Part shown: positions 1 through 11,924 of the stretch, one piece after another
How the letters are laid out: every line of letters starts with the position of its first letter
How positions within the stretch are numbered: the stretch's first letter is position 1
Assembly: GCA_027919835.1 (NCBI GenBank)
Contig: JANVFP010000047.1
Span: 124,001-188,000, forward strand
Length of the DNA: 64,000 bases
DNA from: Lentinula raphanica
Taxonomy: Eukaryota > Basidiomycota > Agaricomycetes > Agaricales > Omphalotaceae
Direction: 5' to 3'
Notes under the pieces: generated by a model
The model's database searches: none
Told to the model about the DNA's origin: nothing
The model's input: the letters and a program-made list of their open reading frames with translations, nothing else
Position numbers and translations under genes: made by a program

Positions 1-169
1 TCTCAACCTGGTCCTAGCATATGTCTGCATATGTTCGGCGAGGAATTGCAATCTTGAATCTTCGGTGGAGTTGTTGTACTTCCCACTTACTCAGAAGACC
101 CGTGTAGATATCGAATAAATAGCATTACATTGAGTGAATAAATATATCAACGAAAGCGACCAATACAAC
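1..169. other. Left edge, no gene recognised
   Basis: This stretch lies downstream of the stop codon of the minus-strand glutaminase-like gene. It is AT-rich and I see no coding signal on either strand. It probably holds that gene's 3' untranslated region. Confidence 0.4.
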
Positions 170-3100
170 CTACACTGGGAGCCAAAGGAATGACAGAATC
201 AATATCGACATTATAGTAAATGTGATATTGTTGTTTCTGACGGCATAACCTTCGTTCGGGTTAGAAGAAGACGTTGGTGAAGGCGACGAGCTACTTGGGA
301 TGGTTGAGGAGATGGAAGAATCATTGCTAAAAATCATCGATCAGCCAATAAGATACGAGTTGCTGAGAAAGCTGCACATACAGAGCCAACTATGAGATCA
401 GGCAAGATAGAGAAGTATTAGATAAATCAAGTAACTCAGTGACGATTCGATACGTACAAGAGCGACTAGAGAGCACGTTCAGTAAACAGCGAGCCCTTGA
501 GTTAAGAATCACTTACGATGTCCTCCGACCACAGGCCTAGCTCGGAATGTTTCTGGTTGACCCGAAACAGCGTCATACCAGTCCGTAAGTGGCTGCGAAC
601 TCATACCACTTGATGCAAAATTTGTCACCGCAGAGATGAACATGTCTCGAACACTAGTATCAGTCATAATTGAAGCAGTAAATAGTTGCCAATCTAACAA
701 AATTACATGGTCAAAACAATGGCTAGGACATGTCAAGTTGAGACAAACCTGATTTTGTGTAAGTATGACTAAAACCATTTAGTGAGCTTTGTTGTAAAGA
801 GGATGAAAGAAAACCTTGTACCGTGTGTCAAGGGGTACTCCGTAAGTGTCTTTTAGTGATTCCGTCAGTGCCGGTTGGTAACTCAGATACCGAGCGACTT
901 ACCATCAACGGTTTTGTACCATTCAGTCTCTGTCCAACGGTCATAATCAATATCGAACAAATGCTAATTGCACAAGCACACGTACGCATGGTATAGACGG
1001 ATTCCGGAAAGGTATGCAGCTGTAGCAGCTTATCGGCGTACAAGTTGTAAGACAGACTCCACGATGAATCGTTGCCGTACTTTCAAATAACAAGGTTAGC
1101 ATCCCATCCTGAAAAAAGGTATCGGACACACATTAAGAGTTAGGTGGTTGCCCGAGGAAGACGCAGCAAAATTCTGCCACTGGGAAACATAGGAAGAGGC
1201 GATTGACTAATATCGGGATAGACATGAGCGAAGGACTTGGACAGGTACAGTCAAGCAGAATTTTTCTTACACTATAGTTAGAACTCTTTGAAGAATCACC
1301 AAGAAGATCAGCAATCTTAGCCATTGCTTGAATTCCGACAATTCCCTTGATTGCCAGATTGGTCTGATTTGCTAAGGTTCCAGCGAAATCATCAGTGCTG
1401 AGTTGGTTGTTGGGAATAAGCGAGTCCTCGATCAAGAACTGTGTCCACTGGTCGAGAAGCGATTCATATTTGGACAGTTGGGATGTATTTCCACTCTTGA
1501 GGGCATAGCTGAGAGCCATGATCACCATGTTTCCACTCTCTATGTATGTCAAATCATCAGACATGCAGCAGGGCAAAACATGTGAACTGGATCGACTGAC
1601 CTTCCACAGGCATCGCTTCATCATTTCCTTCATTATGGCCAACGGCTTTTGGATATGATGAACCTGAGTATGGCAGTGTGAGTCCGGGGATAAGAAACGC
1701 AAGATAGAAGGGGTTGTACCAAGGTCATGAACGCTCCACTTGTTCGGGTATTGACCACTAGCCTGATACGCCAAAAGACCTTCAAGGAGGAATCTTCCGA
1801 TGTCAGGATTGAGGTAGAGTATACCGGGCCAAGCGGGGAATATGACGTCCACAGTGTTGACATTCTGAAAATGATGGTCATGAAGTTGCAAAAACTTCTA
1901 AGGCAAAAGGCTTACTCCATCGCTAGATATTTCTGCACAGAATCTATTGAGCCACAGTCGGAGTATTCAGAGCGCCCAAAATACCTTTCAAGAAGACGAG
2001 CACGTCGCTTGTGTTGAAGGAACCATCGTTGTTCTTGGAGAGGGTAATCTCTAAGGCTCCAAGGAGTTGTCGGATGGAAAGAGATACCAACCCCGCGTAC
2101 TCAAAAGAGATCGCTGAAGCATCATTGTTTACTTGTGCGTCCAAAGTAAACGCACGTTCAATCGCATTGTCATAATCTTGCAGGAAGGATAACATCTATA
2201 CATGCACATATGAGCGAGAACATCATGTCTAGTCACGACGATTATCCGGAACGACAACTCACGGCATCCGAAGGGGAGGCGAACGAATTCATAAAGTACG
2301 AGCTTCTGTTCTGGAGTTGTCCACCCGCAACGATGTACTCTATGGCTGGATCTCTAACGAAGCCTACACCAATGACCACAGGTTCTGTTGCTTCGCTGGA
2401 GACTGTTCCAAGATCATGAGCATACGCAAACACAGGCCAATTGTCCGAAATGGCGCGGAAGTTTGTGTCTTGTATGTTGTCCAACTTGCCGGTATTGATG
2501 AACTGAGCTCTAACAATTATGTCTTCTCCAGTCTGATATGTTACCCCGCTCGTCTGTTGTATACCGTGAATGTTATTCTCCAGGTTGGTAGTTCAAGATA
2601 ATGAAACTCACGTTGAGCGTAGAGTACAAGGCAGACCCATCTACCGAGAAGTTAGCTATCTTGGAAACATTCAGTCCATCACAGACATACATTGTGCGCG
2701 GTCGTTGATTTCAGTAAAAGGAGCGGGGTTTTGAAGTTGAATCTGATGCTCAAGTGCGTCCTGCGTTGACGTTGACCATTTCACGGCTAAAGAGGTATTG
2801 CCCGAAACCCACTCCGCGCTTATATCACTATAGACCTGGACGGCGTGCGAGCTCCCGTCGGTCGACGCCGCTGAGACGGCCATGTAAGCAAACGGCATGG
2901 ATTGCCTGGTGAAATCACTGGGCTAGCAAGGAAATGAATTCAAACACAAGTTACAGGTAACATGGAGAACTTGCTTTACCTCAACAGGACTCAGGAAACG
3001 AACTGTAAGATCAACAGATCCAGCGGAAAGAACAAATGTGCTTTGAGTAGCTGAAAACTGTCTCTTCATGAGTCGGTGGAAACGAGAGGCCTTTGGATGA

Positions 3101-3466
3101 AACGTACGTTAGCGCTCTTTTGTGTTGCCTTCGTAAAGTTTGCGCTTGCTACACCGGGAGCACCCAAGAAACTATAAGATGTCCCATCTACGTTGACGAA
3201 GCCGGCCCATCCAAGAAACTTGGGAATACGATCAATTCGTCTCTGAAAGCATTAGGAATTTCAATCCATACCTGACCAGTCCAAAATTGAGGCCAAACAT
3301 CATTCAAAGCCGAACCATTTCCTTGGGGAAGCCAAGTAGACAGATAAGGGCTTCGCACTGCCAATGGGAACGAAGGGGGGTTGAAAGGCGTCGATGTCCA
3401 ATCCACGCATCTAGCGGGCGCGACGAACAATAACGGGGCGAACAGAAAAAGAAGGAAAAACATCAT
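170..3466 (-). CDS. GtaA-like secreted glutaminase (DUF5127/DUF4965/DUF1793 family)
   Basis: Multi-exon gene. The first exon (from 3466) opens with a strongly hydrophobic signal peptide (MMFFLLFLFAPLLFVAPARC) followed by the family start WTSTPFNPPSFPLAVRSPYL. Later exons carry recognisable blocks: NVSKIANFS near 2660, the 2240-2480 exon with WPVFAYAHDLG, the 1944-2195 exon with a YAGLVSLSIRQLLG-type segment, the 1630-1860 exon with FPAWPGILYLNPDIGRFLLEGLLAY, and the 1260-1540 exon with TDDFAGTLANQTNLAIKGIVG. These match fungal GtaA glutaminases, which hydrolyse extracellular glutamine. The last exon ends in a Ser/Pro-rich stretch and a hydrophobic tail (IMSILILSFLWLPV) ending at 170, which looks like a GPI-anchor signal; that is inference. 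The 3' neighbour upstream is a secreted chitinase on the same strand. Confidence 0.85.
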
Positions 3467-3766
3467 CGAAGCATAAAAGAAAGAGAGATATTTTTCACCC
3501 TCTCAAATTGCATGGATAGATACATCGCACCAACGGGACACTCAGTGTGTTCCGAGCAACCTACTTTCAGGTGCGGGTTGTCAAGGCAGTGCGGAAAGCT
3601 GCTTGGCTTCGGATCAAATGTGTTTGATGTATTTCAAGTTTCAACTGGAGTCTGGCAAGACACTGCATAGACTGGCATTGCCCAGCATTGCCCTCGCCAA
3701 GGCCGCCGCCCAAGGATAACCAAGGAATCAGGATACACAAATCTATGTATGTACTATGTATGTACA

Positions 3767-5352
3767 TTAACTGCTGGAAAGCCCATCGATGAGAGCAATG
3801 ACGAGCTCATTTTGAGGCGTATCACCACTAAGGTCCCATGTGTTCATTCCCAACAAGCCCATCTTCTTCGCAAACTGTCCTTTCATGCGCAACGATTCCG
3901 GGTCATCATACGAAACAACCTGGTTTGATGCTTGCGACCTCAGGAAAGGTGTGGCAGAACACTGATCCCAGTATCGAGAGAATCCATTCGAAGCGGTAAA
4001 CGTTCGTCGACCATTGGTGGTAGGACTGGCTACTAAAGCACCTTGACTCACGAGGTTGCGAAACGATATAGAACCTTGATCAGCTCCGTCGTCAGAGGCA
4101 AGTCGAGTGGAAGGACTTGAAGCACGGGTCCGGAGTCTTGTAACGTTGGAGTTAGAGACATAACCGTAATAAGGTACACCAAGGATTTGTTTCTTCAGAG
4201 GAAAACCTGCTTGACCCCACTGTTTGACGGCACTTGCAGCATTCGCTTCCGGTTGAGTGGAGTTATGGCAACCGTCATACAAAGGTGCATTTGGGCCAGG
4301 GGTAGGGGAAGCTGAAGAGCACTAAGTAACAGTTCGAGGAAATGCATAGCAAGCTTATGAACTTACATTGCCATACATCATAGTTCATGATCATGATCCA
4401 ATCCAAAACCTGAGCAAATGCAGAGACGTCTTTCATGGGTTGCCCAGTGGCGTCCGTGAACGGAGTTTGTGAGGTTGCAGCCGTTATTTTGAGTTGACGA
4501 GGCAGACTCGACCTAAGAAGTTGAAGGAATAAGAGATAATTGGAACTATCGGCTGGATTGACTTGATTTCCGGGAAGACCTTGGTGACCAGGGTATTCCC
4601 AGTCAAAATCAATTCCATCCAGATTGTAGGTGTTGATTATCCGAATCACTTCTTGAACGAAGAAACGTCTGTTATTGTCCGTTGAGACTGCTGAGGAGAA
4701 GTATCTGAAAGATAGGAAGGTTGTAATCGGATTGACCAAGCATTCATCCAGAGCGAACTTACTGGCTACCTCCCCACCCGCCGATACTTGCTTTAACGTG
4801 TTTGCCTTTGGAGTGCGCAGCGGCGACCATTCGATGCAATAAATCAGGGCAGGAAGAATCTTCAAAGAAGAGCTGATAGGTTGAGTTCAGCGTGACGAAC
4901 GCAAAGTCGACCCAGTCGTATTTTGTGAAATCTACTTGTTCAGGGGGGAACGTATAGCTAACCCAGTAAGGATAATAACCCATCACAAGAGGACGGGCAA
5001 CTTGGGTAGAGATATCACTGTCCGAGTCAGAGTCGTTCGATGTGCCAGGAGCCACAAAAATCACTTCAGAGCCATCCGGATTTGTGATGATTTCAGGTTG
5101 AGGAGTTTCTGATGCTTCCAGAGCAGTGACAGAAGGCGTTTGAGATAATGAAGACGTGGGCGAGACGGACGATTGGCTCGTAGACGTAAAGGCGATTTCC
5201 GAGGTTGAGCTTGTATAAGCAACAGCTACGGATGGTGATTGAGTATACTCGCTCGAAGAAGCCACGGATTGCGTTGGACCAGCCCGCTTCACAAGTGGTG
5301 CACATTGAGCCAGTAAAGGAGCCAGAAGAAACACAGTGATCGCCGAGTGCAT
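3767..5352 (-). CDS. Secreted GH18 chitinase
   Basis: Three exons resolve cleanly: 5352-4763, 4704-4367 and 4311-3767. The N-terminus is a signal peptide (MHSAITVFLLAPLLAQCAP) with a following KR, then a Ser/Thr-rich linker of about 90 residues, then the catalytic barrel. The barrel starts at VMGYYPYW and has the SIGGWGGS strand motif, which spans the first splice junction and reads GGWGGSQYFSSAV when joined. The diagnostic GH18 motif DGIDFDWEYPG (DxxDxDxE, with the catalytic Glu) is in exon 2, and the MNYDVWQ strand ends that exon. Family members hydrolyse chitin beta-1,4 links by substrate-assisted catalysis. Roles in autolysis, wall remodelling or mycoparasitism cannot be told apart from sequence. 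No chitin-binding module is visible. Confidence 0.93.
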
Positions 5353-5579
5353 GTTTTGTTATGGTAAAGAAAAGAAAGAGCGAGTGTAGAAATGAGCAAG
5401 ATGAAAAAAGAAAAACCACCAGGGTTTATAGAGAAGATGAAAGTTGAGAAAGAAAAAGAGGACGCCTGAACAACCGAATTTATAACCACCGATGTCACGC
5501 GGCTTTGGCGCTCAAATTACTTATCGAGAATTGCAACTTTGCAAGGGAAAAATATCCGATATGCATATGATACTCGAAG

Positions 5580-6522
5580 TTACACATGAGCTGAGATACG
5601 CTCTTGGTAAGCTTGCCATCCAGCTTCCCTATACCTCTGAGCCTGCAGCTTTATCTCGTCGACCAAGCTTGGATCTTTACCATAAATCCCTCGACCAACG
5701 ATTATTACGTCGCATCCTGATTCCAAAATCACTTGGCGAGGTGTACGATACTGTTGGCCCATGGCGTCCCCTTTGGAATCAAGATCAACACCCGGAGTGA
5801 GGGTCAGAAAGTCGTCGTTATCCACAGAATGTGATTGCAACCCGACTCCTTCCATGGTCCTCTGCGCGATGAAGCCGATAACGAAATCACGATTGGCTCG
5901 TGCCATACGAACAGCATCCTCTGTATAAGACCCAGTAGCAAGTGCGCCCCTTGTGCTCATCTCTGCGAGCAGTAAGAGACCACGGCCAAGGGGTAAACCT
6001 ACAGACGAGAGTCCGGAAATGATTGAAGGTCCAGGGACGGGATGAGCGTTTGTGATGTGCGACCAGTTTGCGATCTTGTGTACACCGCTCGAGTATTGAA
6101 GTGCCACAGTATTTCCTAGAGGATATTGTCAGATCCAACGATGGTCATTGACCATTTGTTGTATACCGATATCTGCAAACTTGCGATCTTCGAAGATCAC
6201 AAAGTCATGTTTGACGCTTAGATCCTGGAGTCGTTGAATGAGCGAATAATCAAAGTCTTCAAGGATATCGATGTGCGTCTTGATTTTAAATACAGAATGA
6301 GAAAAGCAGGAGGTGACCCAAAGAACAGAAATTTGCCTTGACAAGACAGACGAAAGGACCGACAGCATCGATAATAGCGAGAAAGTCTTTTGATTTGACG
6401 ACATCCACACTAACAGCCAAGTTGGTTTTTTTCCTCTCCATCGTTTCTAAGAGTAATTTTGCAGCAGGATTGGTGTGATTTTGGATCCTCTGTCCATAAG
6501 TCTGCCGAAGAAAAGAAGACAT
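5580..6522 (-). CDS. URA3: Orotidine 5'-phosphate decarboxylase
   Basis: Catalyses the last step of UMP synthesis. Three exons: 6522-6337, 6278 to about 6150, then about 6118 to 5580. Exon 1 begins [12 protein letters not shown] and contains [13 protein letters not shown], the first catalytic block. Exon 2 contains [10 protein letters not shown] and [10 protein letters not shown], the D-x-K-x-x-D active-site motif. Exon 3 joins as [20 protein letters not shown] and ends with the phosphate-binding VGRGIYG block. The first intron appears to use a GC donor (see findings). The start at 6522 fits the family and leaves only 74 bp to the divergent PUS7 start, so both genes likely share one promoter. 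Confidence 0.95.
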
Positions 6523-6596
6523 GGTGATGGTCCAAACTCAAGTCAAAAATTGACTCGGACCGGAATTCCCAGCGTAACATTTTTATCTTTCTCTCC
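6523..6596. promoter_or_regulatory. Very short divergent promoter, URA3 / PUS7
   Basis: Only 74 bp separate the minus-strand start codon of the OMP decarboxylase from the plus-strand start codon of PUS7. Both 5' leaders and any core promoter must lie here or inside the first exons. No TATA box is obvious. Confidence 0.6.
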
Positions 6597-9500
6597 ATGT
6601 CAGACTCAATCTCATCTAATGTTCATGAACGCGAAAACGACGAGGAAGACGTTGAACGTGGCCACAAACGTCCAAAGATAGACGTCTCAGAAGCTACAGC
6701 CAGCGATGACACTTCAGAAGCAACCACGGAGAAGCCGCATATTCTGCCTCCCAGCCATTCTCTGCTTGGAGTTCCTCTGCCTATCATAAAAGACGGTCGT
6801 GCTATCACTTTCTTGGAAACGGATGTTGGTATATCAGAGTATGTAGGTCGGGGTGTATCTAAAGTAGAAGGAATAATCAAACAGAGGTACATCCTGGTAT
6901 ATCTCTATCAGCATTCTCATAAACCCATCGACGGATTTGCTTCTAGATTCACTGATTTTCTCGTCAACGAAGTCGATCTGGATGGATGTGTTATTCATCT
7001 CAAATCTCTGGCAATGCCAGAGTCATCCAAGAAAAGTCAGACTGAGGCTCCAGCAAGTTCTAGCGATGGTCAGGTCAAGGCCAACGAAACCGAACCAGTT
7101 CCTGTCGTGTCCACAGACGAAGTTCCACCTCAGAATACCACTCAGAATACCACTCAGAATACCACTTCTGGCCATAGGGGATCAACTTCCGAGGCCGAAA
7201 AACCCAAAGAACCTTGGCCAGAGTCATTCAACACTGAGTTGCAGCCTTACTTAACCGAAACAGCCATCGCTCAGCTGAAGGAGATGTTTCTACAAGGCCC
7301 GGAGCCTCCCAGAATACCTGATAGCGGCTGGGGCGGAAGAGCAGTTAGAGCTTCCACGGAAGATGCATCATCTAATCAGAGCGAAGCACCTGCTCCAGAA
7401 CCAGAATCGAATGACAGAGGAAGGCGAGGAAGAGGTCGTGGACGTGATAGAGGCGGAGGTAGGGGAGGTAGGGGAGGAGGAGGCCGTGGAGGTGATTCAA
7501 GGAGAGAGGATCATCGCAAAGTCATCTCTGAAGTTTGTTCGCCTTACCTTCATCGTCTGCTTGTCGATTTATCTATGGTCATCCTGTGCAGCCGATTGGA
7601 TCAAAGGAGACCAGGACCGCGTTTCATCAAGTCATACGCAGACTTTTCGATGGAAAGTTGGACAGTGAGACTGACACGTCTACCCCAGCGACTGATGAAG
7701 GCTCGAAGATCGTAATCAAATGGTCAAGACGTGGAGTCGGTCGTGGAGGGCGAGAAAGAAGAGGTTCGACGCATTCAGAAGTGTTCGGTTTGATACCGTT
7801 CTAACGATAGAGACTCTCTAGATGGAGATGGTGGATCAGAGCGTGCTTCTCGCGGAACCTTTCCTCCCTACATACATTTCACTCTCCAAAAAACCAACCG
7901 AGATACACAAGACGCGCTTTCCCATCTTTCCCGAATGCTCAAAGTCAGCGTCAAGGACCTGTCCGTGGCTGGAACAAAAGACAAACGTGGAGTTACTGTT
8001 CAGAGGGTATCCTTGAAGCGAAACAACAAAACGGTCGAAGATGTGTGGAAACTTGCGAACAGTGTGGTGAATGGACGAAAAACCGCTGAAGAGGCCGTCA
8101 AAGAGCGGGGAGAACGTGGTGTTCGCATTGCGGATCTCAACTACCGTAAAGCAAGCCTTGAGCTTGGGCTGCTCAAGGGCAATGCTTTCGTGATAACTCT
8201 CCGGTGCGTTTTGCATGAAATGTGTGTGTCTTCATCTCTTGCTGAATAATGTACAAGGAGTGTACAGGTAGATTCAATGGAAACGCTTGACAAGGCGTTG
8301 AGCACTGTGAAGAATGCAGGCTTCATCAATTATTACGGTTCGTCGATCCTAAAAAATTGCCACATTTCAGACTCAATAACCTTGCTCAGGTATGCAGAGA
8401 TTCGGAACAGCATCTGTGCCTACGCATGCAATCGGTTTGGCATTGCTACAATCAGATTGGCAGAAGGCTGCTTCATTGATTATGCAGCCGCGCCACGGTG
8501 AACACCCCGACGTAGACGCTGCTCGCAAAGCGTGGCTTGTGGAACATGATTTAGACAAGGCCCTATCTCTCATGCCCAGACGAGTGGTCGCAGAACGTTG
8601 CCTTCTCGAAAGTTACAAAAAGCAGAAGGGAGACACTCGTAATGCTATGGGAGCTCTTTCAACGGTAAGTCATGGATCATCGCTGTAGATCCTGCTCATC
8701 AACTCTAACGTCCTTCGAGATACCTAGAAACCTACGACTCATGTATGTGCACGCGTACCAGTCATACGTCTGGAACGCCATCGTGTCCGAGCGCATCCGA
8801 ATACATGGTGCTGAGAAACCTGTTGTCGGCGACCTTGTATTCGAAGTTGATCCGGATACCAAAACTGGGGATGGTCAAATTCCCGCAAAAGATGAGAATG
8901 AGGATGAGAACGACGATGCCACAGGTAATCTTATGCGTTTTGATAACCGAATGGAAGTTTAAACAACTCTATAGACAAGGGTTTGTCCAATCGTGCACGG
9001 AAGAAATTAACTCGGAAGCCTTGGTCTCCTCCACAAGTCAAGACCCTGACAGAAGAGGAACTTGACCAATACACGACGTTGGATGTAATCATGCCTCTAC
9101 CCGGGACCGACGTTGCTTACCCAGGAGGTCAGCTTGGTGAAAGGTACCGCGAATTCCTCAAAATGGATGGCCTCGATCCGGATAACTTTGTACGAAAACA
9201 GAAGTAAGGAAAGAGCCGTTGGACGTATAACCAATTATGTTATTGACAACGATACGCAGAGACTATACCCTTTGTGGTTCATATCGGAAGATCCTCCATC
9301 GACCTACCGCCATGACCTGGTCTGTTATGCATTATACAGACCCGGATGTACCTCTTGCACAAGCGGACGAAGACAAACTACTCGGTTTTGATCCTCCAGT
9401 TATCGATGAGCAGGGTAAATTTATGGCGGTACAAATCAACTTGACGTTGGGTACGGCTTCTTATGCCACAATGGCTTTGAGAGAAATCACCAAGACGGAC

Positions 9501-9632
9501 ACGAGCTCGCATTATCAAACTGGTCTGACCAATGCGGCTGAAGATCAGAAATACCGCGGGATTGCAGACGTTGAGATGGACCGGGAGGAGGATATAGCTG
9601 TTGACGGCGACACTACGATGGACACAATGTAG
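6597..9632 (+). CDS. PUS7: Multisubstrate tRNA/mRNA pseudouridine synthase Pus7 (TruD family) with RGG insert
   Basis: The first exon carries an acidic N-terminus and the TruD block [18 protein letters not shown]; the next exon joins as [13 protein letters not shown]. After a long low-complexity insert comes the 7800-8200 region with [20 protein letters not shown] and AGTKDKRG, which holds the catalytic Asp. Later exons have [29 protein letters not shown] (motif III-like) and a C-terminal [16 protein letters not shown]. The enzyme isomerises uridine to pseudouridine in tRNA, snRNA and mRNA. The insert at about residues 180-285 has three QNTT repeats and an RGG box (nt 7421-7510), unusual for the family. 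About six or more introns interrupt the gene. The TruD block, catalytic motif and C-terminus are all present, so the gene looks intact. Confidence 0.92.
7132..7167 (+). repeat. 12-bp tandem repeat, three copies, inside PUS7
   Basis: The unit CTCAGAATACCA occurs three times in a row, in frame, and encodes repeated QNTT. The copies are identical at the DNA level, which indicates recent slippage or strong homogenisation. It sits in the disordered insert before the RGG box. Confidence 0.85.
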
Positions 9633-9862
9633 TGAGAGGCTGTTAAACTCTGTAGAAAATGGCTGTACGAATGTATGTTGTACTGGGTGTAGTGCCGGGC
9701 ACGGCTGCGCGCGCAGCCTATGGAATAGCCGAACGATCAATTTACACGTTTCTTCAAACTTTCATTCACTAACTTGCGTGAGACCGTACATCTTGTATAC
9801 CCAGCCGGACTGCTTTATATATCTTCATCTCTAATTTCTCATCCTTGAACACTCTTTCTCCA

Positions 9863-11637
9863 ATGGCAAAGGTCGAAACTATTGTCTTTCTGTCGCTTGT
9901 CCTGGATCTATTTGCTTTCACCATCCCACTTCCACTCTTTCCTCGACTCATCGAATGGTATACTCTTGTGAGTCGACGTGTTTGGTATTCAGCTGTGAAG
10001 GTTGACGTGGCGTAGAGAGAGATATCGGACCCCAATGGCTTTCTTTCGCGTACCCTGCGTTTCGTGTCAAACGTTCGAGGGTTATTCTACAAACCGACAT
10101 TGCATTCTCAGAAATGGGATATCGTCTTGCTAGGTATTCCCCCATCGTCTTTCTCACTCTACACGGTCGTATTCATGATAGCTCAGGTGGATTGATGGGC
10201 TCAGTTTTCTCGTATGCCTCCTCCAAATTTCCGAATCGCGTTTGATCCACTCACTCATGAACGGACCAGTATGCTGCAATTCATAGTTTCCCCTCGAATC
10301 GGGTCCCTCTCAGATCGACACGGTCGCAAGAAGATTCTACTCTACACAATGATAGGGAACATCCTTTCGGCTTTGGTGTATGTCATTTCAAAGCTAGCTT
10401 ACTTGCCACTTGAAGCTGAAACTTGCTTCCCAGATGGATTAAATCTACGACGTTTGCTTCATATATGTTATCAAGGGTCATCGGAGGTCTTAGTGAAGGA
10501 AATGTACAACTCGCAATGTATGAGTATTCGGCCATGATCACCCTTCGTTCGTCAACTGACATCGCACTGCAGCGCCATCCTTTCCGATGTTACTACTCCC
10601 GAGAATCGTTCCAAAGCCCTCGCACACGTTGGCATAGCATTTGCTATATGCTTTTGTATCGGTCCTCCTATCGGAGCCTACTTTGCGTCGAAACCACTAT
10701 CGGCTGCGAATACGTTTGGATTAGAGCTCAATGTCTATGCAGTTCCCGCTATCCTCACACTCGTGCTACTTTCTATAGAGACAGCTTTCCTTGTCGTTGC
10801 TCTCCCCGAAACCAGAGGCAAAGGTATCAAGCCTTCAGAGAACAAGCTCAAAAGTCAAGGGAAAGCAACCAACGGTACGACAGCGCCAAAAGCAAAAAGC
10901 CCAGAACAAAGGATGAAAATTCTGCAATCCCTTCGTACTCTCCACTTCCTTTTTTTAAGTTTATTTTCAGGAGTTGAGTTCACGTTGACCTTCCTCACTT
11001 TTGATTGTGAGCGGGTTTTTCTAGTTAATCTTATACATTTCTCATTGCATTGTGCAGTATTCGATTGGAACAACAAGCAAAACGGTGCACTTATCGGTTC
11101 GATTGGAATCATTAGTGCTCTACTACAGGGTGGATATGTTCGACGGGCTACTTCCAAGATAGGCGAAGGTGTCATGGCTCGACGCGGTGTCTCAAGCTGT
11201 GCTCTGGCCTTGATATTTCTTGCAATTCTACCCAACTTTGTGACAACCAATCCTACACTGGCTCGACGTCTTCTCCAACTTGGCGCTGTATGTATGGCGT
11301 TTACTTCAGCGACAGTCGTGAACTCTTTGACGGCATTTGCGTCTCTGCAATGTGAAGAAGAAGGCTTCGACACTACGACTGGGAAACCTGCAAAAATCCA
11401 TCCTCAACTTGCTAAGGGCAAAGCCCTTGGTCAGTTCAGGTCATCTGGCCAATTAGGACGTGCAATTGGTCCTCTAATAGGTGGGTTTCATTATGGCAGT
11501 AATCAATGTTTGTCACTACTAATCCCAATACAGCCTGTGCCTCATATTGGACAGTAGGTCCTATATACACGTACGCCACTGGTGCCTTAGCAATGGTCGC
11601 CTTATCTATGCACATGAGAAAGATAGCAGGAAAATGA
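9863..11637 (+). CDS. MFS transporter, MFSD10/TetA-like
   Basis: Starts with MAKVETIVFLSLVLDLFAFT, the first membrane helix with a conserved Asp, followed by IPLPLFPRLIEWY. A later exon has the MFS signature A loop between helices 2 and 3 (GSLSDRHGRKKIL), then ATLTPENRSKAL-like and GPPIGAY segments. The second half has the second loop-like ATSKIGEG and ends with GPLIACASYWTVGPIYTYATGA after a splice. Twelve membrane helices are expected. The order and motifs resemble MFSD10 and yeast Ycr023c-type drug/organic anion transporters; the substrate is unknown. Seven or so short introns are needed. It converges on the GT32 gene, with about 290 bp between stops. Confidence 0.82.
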
Positions 11638-11924
11638 ATGTAGGAGTAATCTTAGACGATAAATGAGAGGATGGCTTTTGCTAAATTTGTCTACTCGGGA
11701 AGACGGAAATAATATAATAATGTTCGTACTCTACCCAAATGTCTCTTTAGTCCCAGCCTCTAGGGAATAACAATATGGATCCTACTAGTTGGAAACATTG
11801 TCGTTGCACATTAGAGAACCAATATATGTTGGGTATAGTTAAAATGTGTAGTCTCATCAAACTTATATGAAGCAAAACTCTTCAGAGAGGTGGCCAGTGA
11901 TGTAGGTGTCTATACTAAGGTGAG

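Noticed and set aside
3567..3767. 66-codon minus-strand frame between the glutaminase-like and chitinase genes
   Set aside because: No family or signal, low-complexity composition, and it sits in the chitinase 3' region.
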